Source: RZYY01 sp036794825 (GTDB lineage Bacteria > Bacteroidota > Bacteroidia > Bacteroidales > 4484-276). From it: a DNA stretch of 64,000 bases. The position numbers and the translations under genes were made by a program. Position 1 is the stretch's first letter. Each line of letters begins with the position of its first letter. This document shows, in pieces, positions 16,820 to 25,423 of this stretch. The notes below the pieces were generated by a model. That model was given only the letters and a program-made list of their open reading frames with translations, had not been told where the DNA came from and did no database searches. The stretch lies in NCBI GenBank assembly GCA_036794825.1, contig DAIRGA010000003.1, forward strand, positions 62,001 through 126,000. The letters are read 5' to 3'.

Positions 16820-19012
16820 CTATGAAAGGATTAGTTCGAGATTGGTTATTTCTCCGGTGGCTTCGAAGTCGAATTCCGGGTAGCTGAACAAAAGGTTAAC
16901 CGGCTCAGTGACGCCGATGGAATAGCCATACAGCGTTTCGTATTCACCAACATTTTCGCCGTATTCCTTCATTTGCCTGAGGTAGGCAGCGACCGATTTA
17001 GACTCGATGATGACCATTTTTCCCATCTGCTGAATAATGGGGCTATGTCGGCGTCCGTGGTCGTGATCAAACTCGAGTATACGCCGGCCGTCATTAGTTA
17101 TGCCAATGGTTCTGAAAGTAAGACTTTTTCCTACACCGGGCAGATTCATCACATTGCGGTCGGTAGCCAGAAATGGAATGCCGGCATCGCGGCGAACCTG
17201 ACTTATTTTCTGTACCATTTCGCTTCCGTCAGCAAAAAGTCCTGCAAGTGGCTTTCTCATGCTAACGGGCAATCTACCGATTATTTTTTCTTCGGCCATC
17301 TCCTGCATTGTACGCGCATTTGTGGCAAAATTATGTTTATTTTCGTTGAAGCCTTTTACCGAAAAAGTATAGTACGTCAGCACACCAATATCATTGAGGG
17401 CTTTGCGCAGCCTGGCCGTATGGCCGCGTCGGGAAGCTGCCGAAATGAAGACCTGTTGATTGGTCACAATCCACCCTGTCGACAACAATGCATCAACAGC
17501 TAACTGCGACTCAGGTGTAACCTCCATCGCCGACTCGAAATGGGTTTGGATAACAAACTGGGAAAATCCAATTTTCTCAGCTTTTTCCCTGAATTCCCTC
17601 AGAATTGAGATGAGTTGCGGAGTGATACGCTGTGGAAGATAAACTGGCAGCCTCGTTCCCAGCCTGATTCGGCTCATCTCGGCCAACTTTTCGCCATCCG
17701 GCAGGAACGCGTTGGCCATTTTTTTCCTCAAAGCCATATTATACACCTCATCAAGGATCAGCTTAAGTGAAATATCCCTGCTCATCAGTGCGTCTCCGCC
17801 AGTTATCAGGATATCTCGCAACTGGGCATCCTTTTCAAAATAGCGCAGCAGATTTCTCAGTTTATCGGGCCAGCTCTCTTTGGGAAGCAGCTTTTCGATA
17901 TTAAAATTCAGATGACCGCTCTGGAACTCATACATGCGCTGGCAAGAGACGCATAATCCGCCGCAGGCGCGCCCTGCCGTATCGGGTATCAGGATGGCCA
18001 CCTCTGGATATCGCCGGTGAAGATTGCGGTAGGTCGGAAGAATCCATCCGGCAGCATTGGGCTTGCCAGGCTCAACAAAATCCTCCTTCTCCCAGGCCTC
18101 GATGGAGCCATAGGCCTCAACCAGATCGCGGCTCATGAACACGTAATCCCTGATGGCCAGGTCGCTGTTAACCAGGTCTGCTGGCGGGTTCACCAGTAAA
18201 AGCGACAGATAATAGGGATTGACAAAAATGGGAATCTTTTTCTCTTTTGCGAGTGCCATGATTTCCATAACTTCTTCAGGTACAGAGTTATCCAGCATTT
18301 CGTTGAGTAATTCCGGGGTACGAACGGCAAATTTCAGATGAAAGTGGCTGGTCTCCCACCATTGCAAAGCCAGTTTGTACTTTTCGTCAAAAGTCTTATC
18401 TGGCTGAAACTGATAACGTTCGCTGTGTACCATTCCACCATCAATCCTTTTAATTATGATGTGTAAAATCCGCTTTTTGTTTGCTTCACGAAGGCGTACA
18501 ATCCTTTCATCCAATCCTGAAGGGTGCCGGTTCATCCATTCTTCCACCTTGTGTCTGCCGGGCAAATAATGTCTTATCTCACCAGTTAGTTGCCGAAAAA
18601 GATGAAGCATATCAGTAAAATAGTCTTCACCGGCTATTTTCCGCTCCATGGTAACCCATTCCCAAAGTGGCTTTAACGGCTCGTTTATGATGACACGTTT
18701 ATTCAAGTTCAAATCTTCAAAACTTCTTCCCGAATTCCCTATATAATCCAGCAAACGAATGGCAGCCAGGTACTTCCATTCAATCGCCGAAAGCATGTAT
18801 GATCCAGTCGAATTGCCCTCGTAAAAATCTGTTGCGGCCTTGCTTTCCGATAAAATCGTAAACGACAATGCTTTAAGTCCCGATAAAAAGGTGGTGTAAT
18901 CCCCTGACTGGCCAAGACTTTTGAAAAGAGCGGGATATCGTTTAAACAGGTTGATTAACAATGACGAGGAGGCAATCCCTGTGATGGGCTTATGTGCTGG
19001 TTCTGTGTACAT
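16820..19012 (-). CDS. Long KamA-type radical SAM protein (lysine 2,3-aminomutase family, substrate unknown)
   Basis: 730 residues from the ATG at 19012. An upstream in-frame ATG at 19129 is rejected because a strong promoter lies between the two. The radical SAM cluster motif C-x3-C-x2-C (ACGGLCVSC) is near residue 350; the SAM-binding region includes ILITGGDALMS. A Lys near 629 in LPGVGKS sits where lysine aminomutases hold the PLP Lys (PGGGGK). The ~330-residue N-terminal part has no counterpart in the ~420-residue aminomutases. KamA enzymes move an amino group using a 5'-deoxyadenosyl radical and PLP. Lysine is not assured as the substrate, since the PLP motif is altered. Cotranscribed with deoC. 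Confidence 0.85.
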   Translation of the reverse strand: MYTEPAHKPITGIASSSLLINLFKRYPALFKSLGQSGDYTTFLSGLKALSFTILSESKAATDFYEGNSTGSYMLSAIEWKYLAAIRLLDYIGNSGRSFEDLNLNKRVIINEPLKPLWEWVTMERKIAGEDYFTDMLHLFRQLTGEIRHYLPGRHKVEEWMNRHPSGLDERIVRLREANKKRILHIIIKRIDGGMVHSERYQFQPDKTFDEKYKLALQWWETSHFHLKFAVRTPELLNEMLDNSVPEEVMEIMALAKEKKIPIFVNPYYLSLLLVNPPADLVNSDLAIRDYVFMSRDLVEAYGSIEAWEKEDFVEPGKPNAAGWILPTYRNLHRRYPEVAILIPDTAGRACGGLCVSCQRMYEFQSGHLNFNIEKLLPKESWPDKLRNLLRYFEKDAQLRDILITGGDALMSRDISLKLILDEVYNMALRKKMANAFLPDGEKLAEMSRIRLGTRLPVYLPQRITPQLISILREFREKAEKIGFSQFVIQTHFESAMEVTPESQLAVDALLSTGWIVTNQQVFISAASRRGHTARLRKALNDIGVLTYYTFSVKGFNENKHNFATNARTMQEMAEEKIIGRLPVSMRKPLAGLFADGSEMVQKISQVRRDAGIPFLATDRNVMNLPGVGKSLTFRTIGITNDGRRILEFDHDHGRRHSPIIQQMGKMVIIESKSVAAYLRQMKEYGENVGEYETLYGYSIGVTEPVNLLFSYPEFDFEATGEITNLELILS

Positions 19013-19062
19013 TAGATTGATTTTTCGGGTAAAAACCGGCTTTAACGTGATAATCTGGTATG

Positions 19063-19094
19063 CAAAAATAGCCTTTTGAAGGTCAAAAACCAAA
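19063..19094 (-). promoter_or_regulatory. Complete Bacteroidetes promoter for kamA-like/deoC
   Basis: Minus strand: TTTG, a 20-bp spacer and TATTTTTG, an exact match to the -33/-7 consensus. The predicted start near 19057 leaves a ~45-nt leader before the ATG at 19012 and decides that start over 19129. Confidence 0.75.
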
Positions 19095-19219
19095 CTTGCC
19101 GGATGGCCCAAATCCATTTTGTTTTGCAAAATGTAATAAAAACGGTGTAAAATAAAATCTTTATCTTGCTGAAAATCATTTCTTTAATTTTTAATCAGCA
19201 TTTCTTTCTTAAAGATTTC

Positions 19220-19227
19220 TAATTTTG
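19220..19227 (+). promoter_or_regulatory. Bacteroidetes -7 element for the dipeptidase gene
   Basis: TAATTTTG matches TAnnTTTG. Transcription would begin near 19233, only a few bases before the ATG at 19236 but ~38 nt before the ATG at 19272, which supports the latter start. Confidence 0.6.
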
Positions 19228-19271
19228 AAGCCTTAATGCACTCAATGCACGCCACTGCAATCCTCAGAAAA

Positions 19272-20480
19272 ATGAACAAACTGTTACTCTGTTTTTGCTT
19301 ACTGCTTCTTGCTTTCAGCCCGGCTGACGGCGATAAAAAATTGTACCGGCAGGCCATGAAAATTCACCATAAATCCGTGACGGTTGATTCTCACACGGAT
19401 ACTCCACTCTATTTTACGCGCTCGGGATTTGATATTGGCACCCTGCACAATGCACGGGAACACGGCAGCAAGCTCGATTTGCCCAGAATGGAAGCCGGTG
19501 GACTGGATGCAGTGTTTTTTGCCGTTTTTGTCGGCCAGGACGAACGGTCAGAGGTGGGTAACAAAAAAGCTTTCCAGCGAGCCAGTACGCTGTTTGATGC
19601 CATTAGCGCTGAAGTGAAAAAAAATGAATCAAAAGCCGAAATAGCCCTGGATGCCGTTGATGCCCTAAGGTTGAAGAAAATGGGAAAGCGGGCAGTTTTC
19701 ATCGGTCTTGAAAATGGCTACCCGATCGGAAATGACCTCTCGCTGATCCAATATTTTTATGACCGGGGAGCGCGCTACATCACCCTCTGTCATACCGACA
19801 ACAACGACATTTGCGATTCTTCCACCGACAGCGTTGAATTTAACGGATTGAGCAGTTTTGGTGAGACTGTCGTTATTGAGATGAACCGCATCGGGATGAT
19901 GATTGATGTTTCGCACATCTCCGACAGTGCCTTTTTCGATGTCATCCGGCTTTCGAAAGTCCCGGTAATTGCCTCACATTCATCGGCAAGAGCAGTGTGC
20001 GACCATCCGCGCAACCTCTCCGATGAAATGCTGATTGCACTTGCAAAAAACGGTGGTGTAGCCCAGGTGTGCCTGCTTAGCGAATATGTAAAAACGATGC
20101 CGCCAAACCCGCAGCGAGACAGTGCACAGGATGCATTAAGGGTGAAATACCGGAATTTTAAAAACCTGACGGATGAAGAATCAGCGATGGCTACTAACGA
20201 ATGGCGCGCCATGAACCGCCAATTTCCCCGCCAACTCGCCACAGTAGCCGATTATGCAGATCATATTGACCATATGGTGAAAGTGGCTGGGATCAACCAT
20301 GTAGGAATTGGCAGCGATTTCGACGGTGGCGGTGGCCTCGAAGACTGTTTCGATGTGAGCGAATTTCCCAATATCACCGTGGAACTGCTCCGCCGCGGAT
20401 ACTCGGAAGAAGATATTAAAAAAATATGGGGAGGGAATTTTTTCAGGGTGATGGATGAGGTAAGAAAAAAAGCCGGGTGA
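19272..20480 (+). CDS. Membrane dipeptidase (peptidase M19), exported
   Basis: 402 residues from the ATG at 19272 (MNKLLLCFCLLLLAFSPADG, a clean signal peptide). A start at 19236 would put 12 polar residues before it. M19 metal-binding marks: HxD in VDSHTDTPLYF, Glu in IGLENGYPIG, His in MIDVSHISDSAF and ASHSSARAV, and the closing GIGSDFDGGG. The family hydrolyses dipeptides with a binuclear zinc site and tolerates D-residues. In Bacteroidetes the exported form probably works in the periplasm on peptides or peptidoglycan fragments. The thymidylate synthase gene follows after 57 bp and may be cotranscribed. Confidence 0.92.
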   Translation: MNKLLLCFCLLLLAFSPADGDKKLYRQAMKIHHKSVTVDSHTDTPLYFTRSGFDIGTLHNAREHGSKLDLPRMEAGGLDAVFFAVFVGQDERSEVGNKKAFQRASTLFDAISAEVKKNESKAEIALDAVDALRLKKMGKRAVFIGLENGYPIGNDLSLIQYFYDRGARYITLCHTDNNDICDSSTDSVEFNGLSSFGETVVIEMNRIGMMIDVSHISDSAFFDVIRLSKVPVIASHSSARAVCDHPRNLSDEMLIALAKNGGVAQVCLLSEYVKTMPPNPQRDSAQDALRVKYRNFKNLTDEESAMATNEWRAMNRQFPRQLATVADYADHIDHMVKVAGINHVGIGSDFDGGGGLEDCFDVSEFPNITVELLRRGYSEEDIKKIWGGNFFRVMDEVRKKAG

Positions 20481-20537
20481 ATGGCATGTCTATAACTCAC
20501 TATTCTAAGTCTCTTATTTTCAAATTGATAAATAACT

Positions 20538-21332
20538 ATGAAACAATATCTTGATTTACTGGCTCATGTATTAAACAACGGTGTAGAAAAACGTGACCGC
20601 ACCGGAACAGGCACAATCAGCGTGTTTGGCTACCAGATGCGTTTTAACCTTGAAGAAGGATTTCCGGTGATGACTACCAAAAAGCTGCATCTCCGCTCCA
20701 TCATCCATGAGCTGCTTTGGTTCCTGAAAGGAGAAACCAACCTGAAATACCTTCACGAAAATAAAGTCACCATCTGGGACGAATGGGCTGATGAAGCCGG
20801 GAACCTCGGCCCCATTTACGGCTATCAATGGCGCTCCTGGCCCACTGCTGATGGCCGTTACATAGATCAGATCAGCAATGTGATCCGCTCGATTAAAGAA
20901 AATCCTGATTCGCGCCGGCATGTCGTCAGCGCATGGAATGTGGGTGATATTGAGAAAATGGCGCTTCCACCCTGCCATATACTATTTCATTTTTATGTAG
21001 CCAACGGCAAACTTTCCTGCCAAATGTACCAGCGCAGCGCCGATATTTTTCTCGGCGTTCCTTTCAACATCGCCTCCTACGCGCTGCTCTTGATGATGGT
21101 AGCACAGGTTTGCGGGCTAAAACCCGGCGAATTTGTCCATACCTTTGGCGATGCTCACATTTACCTGAACCACATCGAACAGGTAAAAATGCAACTTACC
21201 CGTAAGCCATTCCCGCTTCCTGAAATGCACATCAATCCTCAGGTGAACAATATCCTCGATTTCAAATTCGAGGATTTCCAATTGATAAATTACCAGAGTC
21301 ATCCACACATCAAAGGCGAAATTTCGGTCTAA
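20538..21332 (+). CDS. thyA: Thymidylate synthase
   Basis: 264 residues, the normal length for the short ThyA class. It methylates dUMP to dTMP with methylene-tetrahydrofolate as both carbon and hydride donor. Family signatures: RTGTGTISVFGYQMRF, the catalytic Cys near 146 in LPPCHILFHFYV, QRSADIFLGVPFNIASYALL and HTFGDAHIYLNH. No dihydrofolate reductase gene, usually next to thyA, is present. Instead hydE begins 17 bp after the stop, close enough for cotranscription. The methylene-folate it needs could come from the glycine cleavage route represented by gcvP further along. Confidence 0.97.
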   Translation: MKQYLDLLAHVLNNGVEKRDRTGTGTISVFGYQMRFNLEEGFPVMTTKKLHLRSIIHELLWFLKGETNLKYLHENKVTIWDEWADEAGNLGPIYGYQWRSWPTADGRYIDQISNVIRSIKENPDSRRHVVSAWNVGDIEKMALPPCHILFHFYVANGKLSCQMYQRSADIFLGVPFNIASYALLLMMVAQVCGLKPGEFVHTFGDAHIYLNHIEQVKMQLTRKPFPLPEMHINPQVNNILDFKFEDFQLINYQSHPHIKGEISV

Positions 21333-21349
21333 TCTTCAATATAATATGA

Positions 21350-22426
21350 ATGGAGAAGTTAAAGCAACTACTTGATCAGAAAGAATTTACAAAGGAAGAA
21401 ATCGTTTCTCTTCTGATGCTTGAAGGGGAATATGCCCAGGAGCTTTTCAAAAAATCTGCTGAGGTAAAGCGGGTTCATGTTCGCGACAAAGTCTATTTCA
21501 GGGGGTTGATCGAGTTTTCAAACATCTGCTCTAAAAACTGCTACTACTGCGGGATTCGCAAAGCCAACCGCAAAGCTGACCGCTACAACCTGACTGATGA
21601 TGAGATTGTTGGCGCCGCCAGGTTTGCTCATGAAAGCCGCTATGGATCCATCGTTCTGCAATCAGGCGAACTCATAAGCAAGAAGTTCGAACAGCGTATC
21701 ACCAGGCTGCTCGATAAAATTCATAAGGCTACCGGTAACCAACTCCGGATAACTTTATCTTGTGGCGAACAATCAAAGGAAACCTACAAAAAATGGTTTG
21801 AACACGGCGCCACCCGCTACCTCCTCAGGATCGAAACCACCAACCGCGATTTGTATTACAAACTCCATCCCAACGACGAACTTCATTCCTACGAGCGACG
21901 CCTTGAATGCCTCGGCTATCTTAAGGAAACCGGCTACCAGACCGGCACCGGTGTTATGATTGGCCTGCCATATCAAACCTGCGGGGATTTGGCCGACGAC
22001 CTGTTGTGGATGAAAGCTTTTGATGTGGATATGGTGGGAATGGGGCCTTACCTTGAACATGCCGACACACCGCTGTTTGAACTCCGCCACCTGCTGATGC
22101 CCGCCCAACAGCGATTTGACCTTGCATTAAAGATGATTGCCGTGCTTCGTATTTTGATGAAAGACATCAACATTGCCGCAGCCACTGCATTGCAGGCCAT
22201 TGATAAAATCGGGCGCGAAAAAGCAGTGAAGATCGGCGCCAACATCATCATGCCTAACATCACGCCTTGCAGCTACCGCGATCATTACAAACTTTACGAA
22301 AACAAGCCCTGCACCACCGAAAACCCCGAAGACTGCAAAACCTGTCTCGAAATGCGCATCAAGCTCGCCGCCAACGAAATAGCTTACGACGAGTGGGGAG
22401 ATTCGAAGCATTGGGAAAGTAAATGA
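21350..22426 (+). CDS. hydE: [FeFe]-hydrogenase maturase HydE (radical SAM)
   Basis: 358 residues, the usual length for HydE. The radical SAM motif C60-x3-C64-x2-C67 lies in FSNICSKNCYYCGIRK, followed by the HydE-type YGSIVLQSGE and the SAM-binding GTGVMIGLPYQT. HydE acts with HydF and HydG to build the diiron subcluster of [FeFe]-hydrogenase, consistent with a hydrogen-evolving anaerobe. The C-terminal CKTC pair is where many HydE proteins hold a second, non-essential cluster. Neither hydF, hydG nor a hydrogenase gene is in the window. The related methylornithine synthase PylB is a remote alternative. It is linked to thyA by a 17-bp gap. Confidence 0.88.
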   Translation: MEKLKQLLDQKEFTKEEIVSLLMLEGEYAQELFKKSAEVKRVHVRDKVYFRGLIEFSNICSKNCYYCGIRKANRKADRYNLTDDEIVGAARFAHESRYGSIVLQSGELISKKFEQRITRLLDKIHKATGNQLRITLSCGEQSKETYKKWFEHGATRYLLRIETTNRDLYYKLHPNDELHSYERRLECLGYLKETGYQTGTGVMIGLPYQTCGDLADDLLWMKAFDVDMVGMGPYLEHADTPLFELRHLLMPAQQRFDLALKMIAVLRILMKDINIAAATALQAIDKIGREKAVKIGANIIMPNITPCSYRDHYKLYENKPCTTENPEDCKTCLEMRIKLAANEIAYDEWGDSKHWESK

Positions 22427-22570
22427 ACTGGGGTGAGTTATCGGCCGAAAAGATTGAAATTTTAGAATTTCAGGCAATTACCTATTGTTAACTGCCAAGC
22501 GGTATTTGATAGATTTGGGATTTCTATCTCCGAAATTAGGAATGCTTACAATGATTTTTATGGCTGTTTC

Positions 22571-22740
22571 TGGAGATGTCCCACTCCCTTTGGTCGTTCG
22601 ACATGACATGTAGTGAGTAGAATTTGGGGTTAAGGATAGCGATGCTTTGCGCTGCTATTATTAACCCCCTGAAACCAACGCTTACTGTCATTTTGACGAA
22701 ATTTTCAGCCTCAGCTGAAAATCGAGGAGAAATCTCTTTA
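22571..22740. repeat. Cluster of intergenic palindromic repeats
   Basis: The ~480-bp gap after hydE holds three structured pieces. First, 22572-22608, whose reverse complement starts TGTCATGTCGAACGACC and ends GGGACATCTC. Second, an inverted repeat with arms 22626-22640 and 22654-22668 (13 of 15 positions pair). Third, 22686-22736, starting TGTCATTTTGACGAA and ending GGAGAAATCTC, with an embedded perfect hairpin ATTTTCAGC-CTCA-GCTGAAAAT (22701-22722). Pieces one and three share the TGTCAT(g/t)T(t/c)GA...GA(c/a)ATCTC plan in opposite orientation, like the short interspersed repeats common between Bacteroidetes genes. An open frame of 105 codons through it (22536-22853, minus) is judged accidental. 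Confidence 0.6.
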
Positions 22741-22852
22741 TTGATGACAGCGTTTCTTACGAAAGATAAGGATTTCCGCATTTTATTGACAATCAGTCTT
22801 TTAAAACCATCTTCTGCAAAATACTGATTCTCCTCTTCATCAAACCAACGCA

Positions 22853-22889
22853 TAAAAAAGCCGGAACCCGTTAAATGAATTCCGGCTTT
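22853..22889 (-). terminator. Rho-independent terminator after tdh
   Basis: Minus strand: AAAGCCGGAA, a 13-nt loop, TTCCGGCTTT and then TTTAT; a perfect 10-bp stem 21 bp past the stop. Confidence 0.85.
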
Positions 22890-22909
22890 CGTAGAAATAT
22901 CAAATTCGA

Positions 22910-23872
22910 TTATATCAATCCTTTTGCGTGTTTTTCTTTGATCACGGCCAACATATCCTGTGTCATCCTGTCAAGATCCCATTTTGGATTCCAACCCCAT
23001 TCTTCGCGGGCTGCAGTGTCGTCCATTTTATTGGGCCATGAGTTGGCAATTCCCTGTTTTACAGGGTCAACGTCATAATCCATCTTGAAATCAGGCATAT
23101 ACTTTTTAATGGCATTGAAAAGAATTTCCGGATCAAAGCTCATTGCAGTGATGTTGAAGCAGTTACGGTGTTTTAGTGTTGAAGGATCAGCTTCCATCAG
23201 GTCAATGGCGGCATCCAGTGCGTCGGGCATATACATCATATCAAGGAAGGTTCCTTTTCCGAGCGGGCAGGTAAATTTACCCTCTTTAACTGCGGCATAA
23301 TAAATTTCGACTGCGTAATCCGTGGTTCCACCGCCTGGCAGCGTCAGGTTGGAAATGATTCCGGGGTAACGAACGCCGCGGGTGTCAACGCCAAAACGTT
23401 TGAAATAATAATCGCTGAGCAGTTCGGCAGCTACCTTGGTAACGCCATACATCGTACCGGGTCGCTGAATAGTATCCTGTGGAGTGTTATCGAGCGGCGT
23501 GCTTGAACCAAAAGCGCCGATAGAGCTTGGGAAAAAGACTGCGCAATTGTGCTCGCGGGCAACTTCCAGAACGTTGTATGCGCCATTAACACCCACGTGC
23601 CATGCAGCCTGCGGGTTCTTTTCAGCAACCGCCGATAGCAGAGCAGCCAGGTTGTAAATCGTGTCAATTTTGTACTTCTTAACTACCTCAACAATGCGGT
23701 CAACGTCGGTAGCATCAACAATTTCCAGCGGCCCGCTTTCAGCCAGTTCTGCCGAAGGCTTGGTTTTGCGGTAACCAGCCACCACATGATCATTGCCATA
23801 CCTTTTGCGAAGCTCCAAAGTCAATTCCGAGCCAATCTGTCCTACCGATCCGATAACAAGAATATTTTTCAT
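22910..23872 (-). CDS. SDR-type L-threonine 3-dehydrogenase
   Basis: 320 residues, an extended short-chain dehydrogenase. An NAD-binding glycine motif (VIGSVGQIGSELT) at the N-terminus is followed by the active-site Ser (FFPSSIGAFG) and the Tyr-x3-Lys pair (MYGVTKVAAELL). RYPGIISNLTLPGGGTTDYAVEIY is characteristic of the bacterial SDR threonine dehydrogenases, which differ from zinc-dependent E. coli Tdh. It oxidises threonine to 2-amino-3-ketobutyrate. The divergent neighbour at 24066 is the ligase that splits this unstable product, which strongly supports the substrate. It has its own -7 element and terminator. Confidence 0.9.
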   Translation of the reverse strand: MKNILVIGSVGQIGSELTLELRKRYGNDHVVAGYRKTKPSAELAESGPLEIVDATDVDRIVEVVKKYKIDTIYNLAALLSAVAEKNPQAAWHVGVNGAYNVLEVAREHNCAVFFPSSIGAFGSSTPLDNTPQDTIQRPGTMYGVTKVAAELLSDYYFKRFGVDTRGVRYPGIISNLTLPGGGTTDYAVEIYYAAVKEGKFTCPLGKGTFLDMMYMPDALDAAIDLMEADPSTLKHRNCFNITAMSFDPEILFNAIKKYMPDFKMDYDVDPVKQGIANSWPNKMDDTAAREEWGWNPKWDLDRMTQDMLAVIKEKHAKGLI

Positions 23873-23922
23873 AGAAATTAAAAATTTTAGTTTAGTGTTA
23901 ATCTATTAACAAAGATGGGCAG

Positions 23923-23930
23923 CAAAAATA
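23923..23930 (-). promoter_or_regulatory. Bacteroidetes -7 element for the threonine dehydrogenase
   Basis: Minus-strand TATTTTTG, an exact TAnnTTTG match, 50 bp upstream of the ATG in the divergent gap. Confidence 0.55.
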
Positions 23931-24004
23931 TAATTTTTTCTATTAGAGGAGTTTAAAATCAAAAAAAACCATTAACGATGCAGCAAAGAAACAAAAGAAA
24001 GCAC

Positions 24005-24012
24005 TATTTTTG
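24005..24012 (+). promoter_or_regulatory. Bacteroidetes -7 element for kbl
   Basis: TATTTTTG on the plus strand, an exact match, 53 bp upstream of the kbl ATG. The two -7 elements of the pair are 74 bp apart, leaving room for a shared regulator. Confidence 0.55.
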
Positions 24013-24065
24013 CGGCCTGTTATCTAAAAAACAATTCGTATTCAAACACTTTAAATCACGCTACA

Positions 24066-25256
24066 ATGTACGGAAAAATCAAAGAACATTTGCAGAAAGA
24101 ACTCGCTGACATCCAGGAAGCAGGGTTATTCAAAAAAGAAAGAATTATTGTTTCGCCGCAGCAAGCCGAAATCAAACTCGACACTGGCCAGGAAGTGCTG
24201 AACTTCTGCGCCAACAATTACCTCGGACTATCCAACCATCCGGCTCTGATCAAGGCTTGCAAAGAAGCCCTTGATACTCATGGTTATGGTATGTCGTCGG
24301 TCAGGTTTATCTGTGGCACAACCGATCTGCATAAGACACTCGAAAGAAAAATCGCTGAGTTTTTTGGAACAGAAGATACAATCCTTTACGCTGCCTGCTT
24401 TGATGCCAATGGCGGTGTTTTTGAACCTCTGCTTGGCGAAACGGACGCCATTATTTCTGACTCACTAAACCATGCTTCAATCATTGACGGTGTAAGACTT
24501 TGCAAAGCACAGCGTTTCCGTTATCAAAATGCCGACATGGCCGACCTTGAGGCTCAGCTGATTGCTGCCAAAGATTGTCGCTTTAAATTAGTAGTTACCG
24601 ATGGAGTATTCTCCATGGACGGCAACGTGGCTCCAATGGATAAGATCGTTGATCTGTGCAAAAAATACGATGCCATGGTGATGGTTGACGAGTGCCATTC
24701 GGCAGGTGTTGTGGGTGAAACTGGAAGAGGAGTTACCGAATTGTTCAACATTCGCGGTGAGGTGGACATTATTACCGGCACGTTAGGCAAAGCTTTTGGC
24801 GGCGCAATTGGCGGATTCACCACTGGTAAAAAAGAAATCATAGAGCTTCTGCGCCAGCGTTCAAGGCCGTATTTGTTCTCCAATTCAATTCCACCGGCCG
24901 TAGTAGCTGCAGGAATCAAAATGTTTGATATGATGGCCGAAACCCATGAGCTGCAGGATAAGCTCCACTCCAATACCGAGTATTTCATGGAAAAAATGAC
25001 TGCTGCCGGTTTCGATATTAAACCCACCAAATCAGCAATTTGCGCTGTAATGCTTTACGATGCAAAACTTTCGCAGGTTATGGCTGCCAAATTACTCGAA
25101 GAGGGAATTTACGTCATAGGTTTCTATTATCCCGTTGTACCTAAAGGGCTTGCCCGCATCAGGGTTCAGTTATCAGCAGGCCACGACAGGAAGCACCTCG
25201 ACAAAGCAATCAATGCTTTTATTAAAGTCGGGAAAGAACTTGGAGTAATTAAGTAA
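24066..25256 (+). CDS. kbl: Glycine C-acetyltransferase (2-amino-3-ketobutyrate CoA ligase)
   Basis: 396 residues, the standard length for this PLP enzyme of the alpha-oxoamine synthase family. It splits 2-amino-3-ketobutyrate with CoA into glycine and acetyl-CoA. Family marks: CANNYLGLSNHP, GYGMSSVRFICGTTDLHKTLE, DSLNHASIIDGVRL, VMVDECHSAGVVG and the PLP Lys in ITGTLGKAFGGAIGGF. KBL rather than 8-amino-7-oxononanoate synthase is favoured by close similarity to E. coli Kbl in these blocks and by the divergent threonine dehydrogenase. A strong terminator follows. The glycine produced can enter the glycine cleavage system (gcvP at 28515). Confidence 0.94.
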   Translation: MYGKIKEHLQKELADIQEAGLFKKERIIVSPQQAEIKLDTGQEVLNFCANNYLGLSNHPALIKACKEALDTHGYGMSSVRFICGTTDLHKTLERKIAEFFGTEDTILYAACFDANGGVFEPLLGETDAIISDSLNHASIIDGVRLCKAQRFRYQNADMADLEAQLIAAKDCRFKLVVTDGVFSMDGNVAPMDKIVDLCKKYDAMVMVDECHSAGVVGETGRGVTELFNIRGEVDIITGTLGKAFGGAIGGFTTGKKEIIELLRQRSRPYLFSNSIPPAVVAAGIKMFDMMAETHELQDKLHSNTEYFMEKMTAAGFDIKPTKSAICAVMLYDAKLSQVMAAKLLEEGIYVIGFYYPVVPKGLARIRVQLSAGHDRKHLDKAINAFIKVGKELGVIK

Positions 25257-25277
25257 TTGAATATCAACATAAACAAC

Positions 25278-25310
25278 AAAAGGCAGCCAGCAAGCTGCCT
25301 TTTTTATTTT
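25278..25310 (+). terminator. Rho-independent terminator after kbl
   Basis: AAAAGGCAGC, a 6-nt loop, GCTGCCTTTT and then TTTATTTT, 21 bp past the kbl stop. Confidence 0.9.
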
Positions 25311-25320
25311 ATCCATGCCC

Positions 25321-25356
25321 AAAAAAACAAAGCCGCAGCTTCTCAGTTCTGCGGCT
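25321..25356 (-). terminator. Rho-independent terminator for a small minus-strand gene
   Basis: Minus strand: AGCCGCAG, a 10-nt loop, CTGCGGCT and then TTGTTTTTTT. No annotated-size minus-strand gene ends here; the 50-codon gene 67 bp upstream explains it. Confidence 0.75.
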
Positions 25357-25423
25357 CGTCTTTTCAAAATCAAACCAATCCATTAACTTTTAAGTTAACA
25401 CCATGAAAAAACTACTCTTTTTA

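Noticed and set aside
19013..19129. Upstream ATG for the KamA-like protein
   Set aside because: A near-perfect promoter at 19063-19094 lies between this ATG and the chosen one.
22536..22853. 105-codon minus-strand open frame
   Set aside because: It runs through the repeat cluster and has no start signal or family features.
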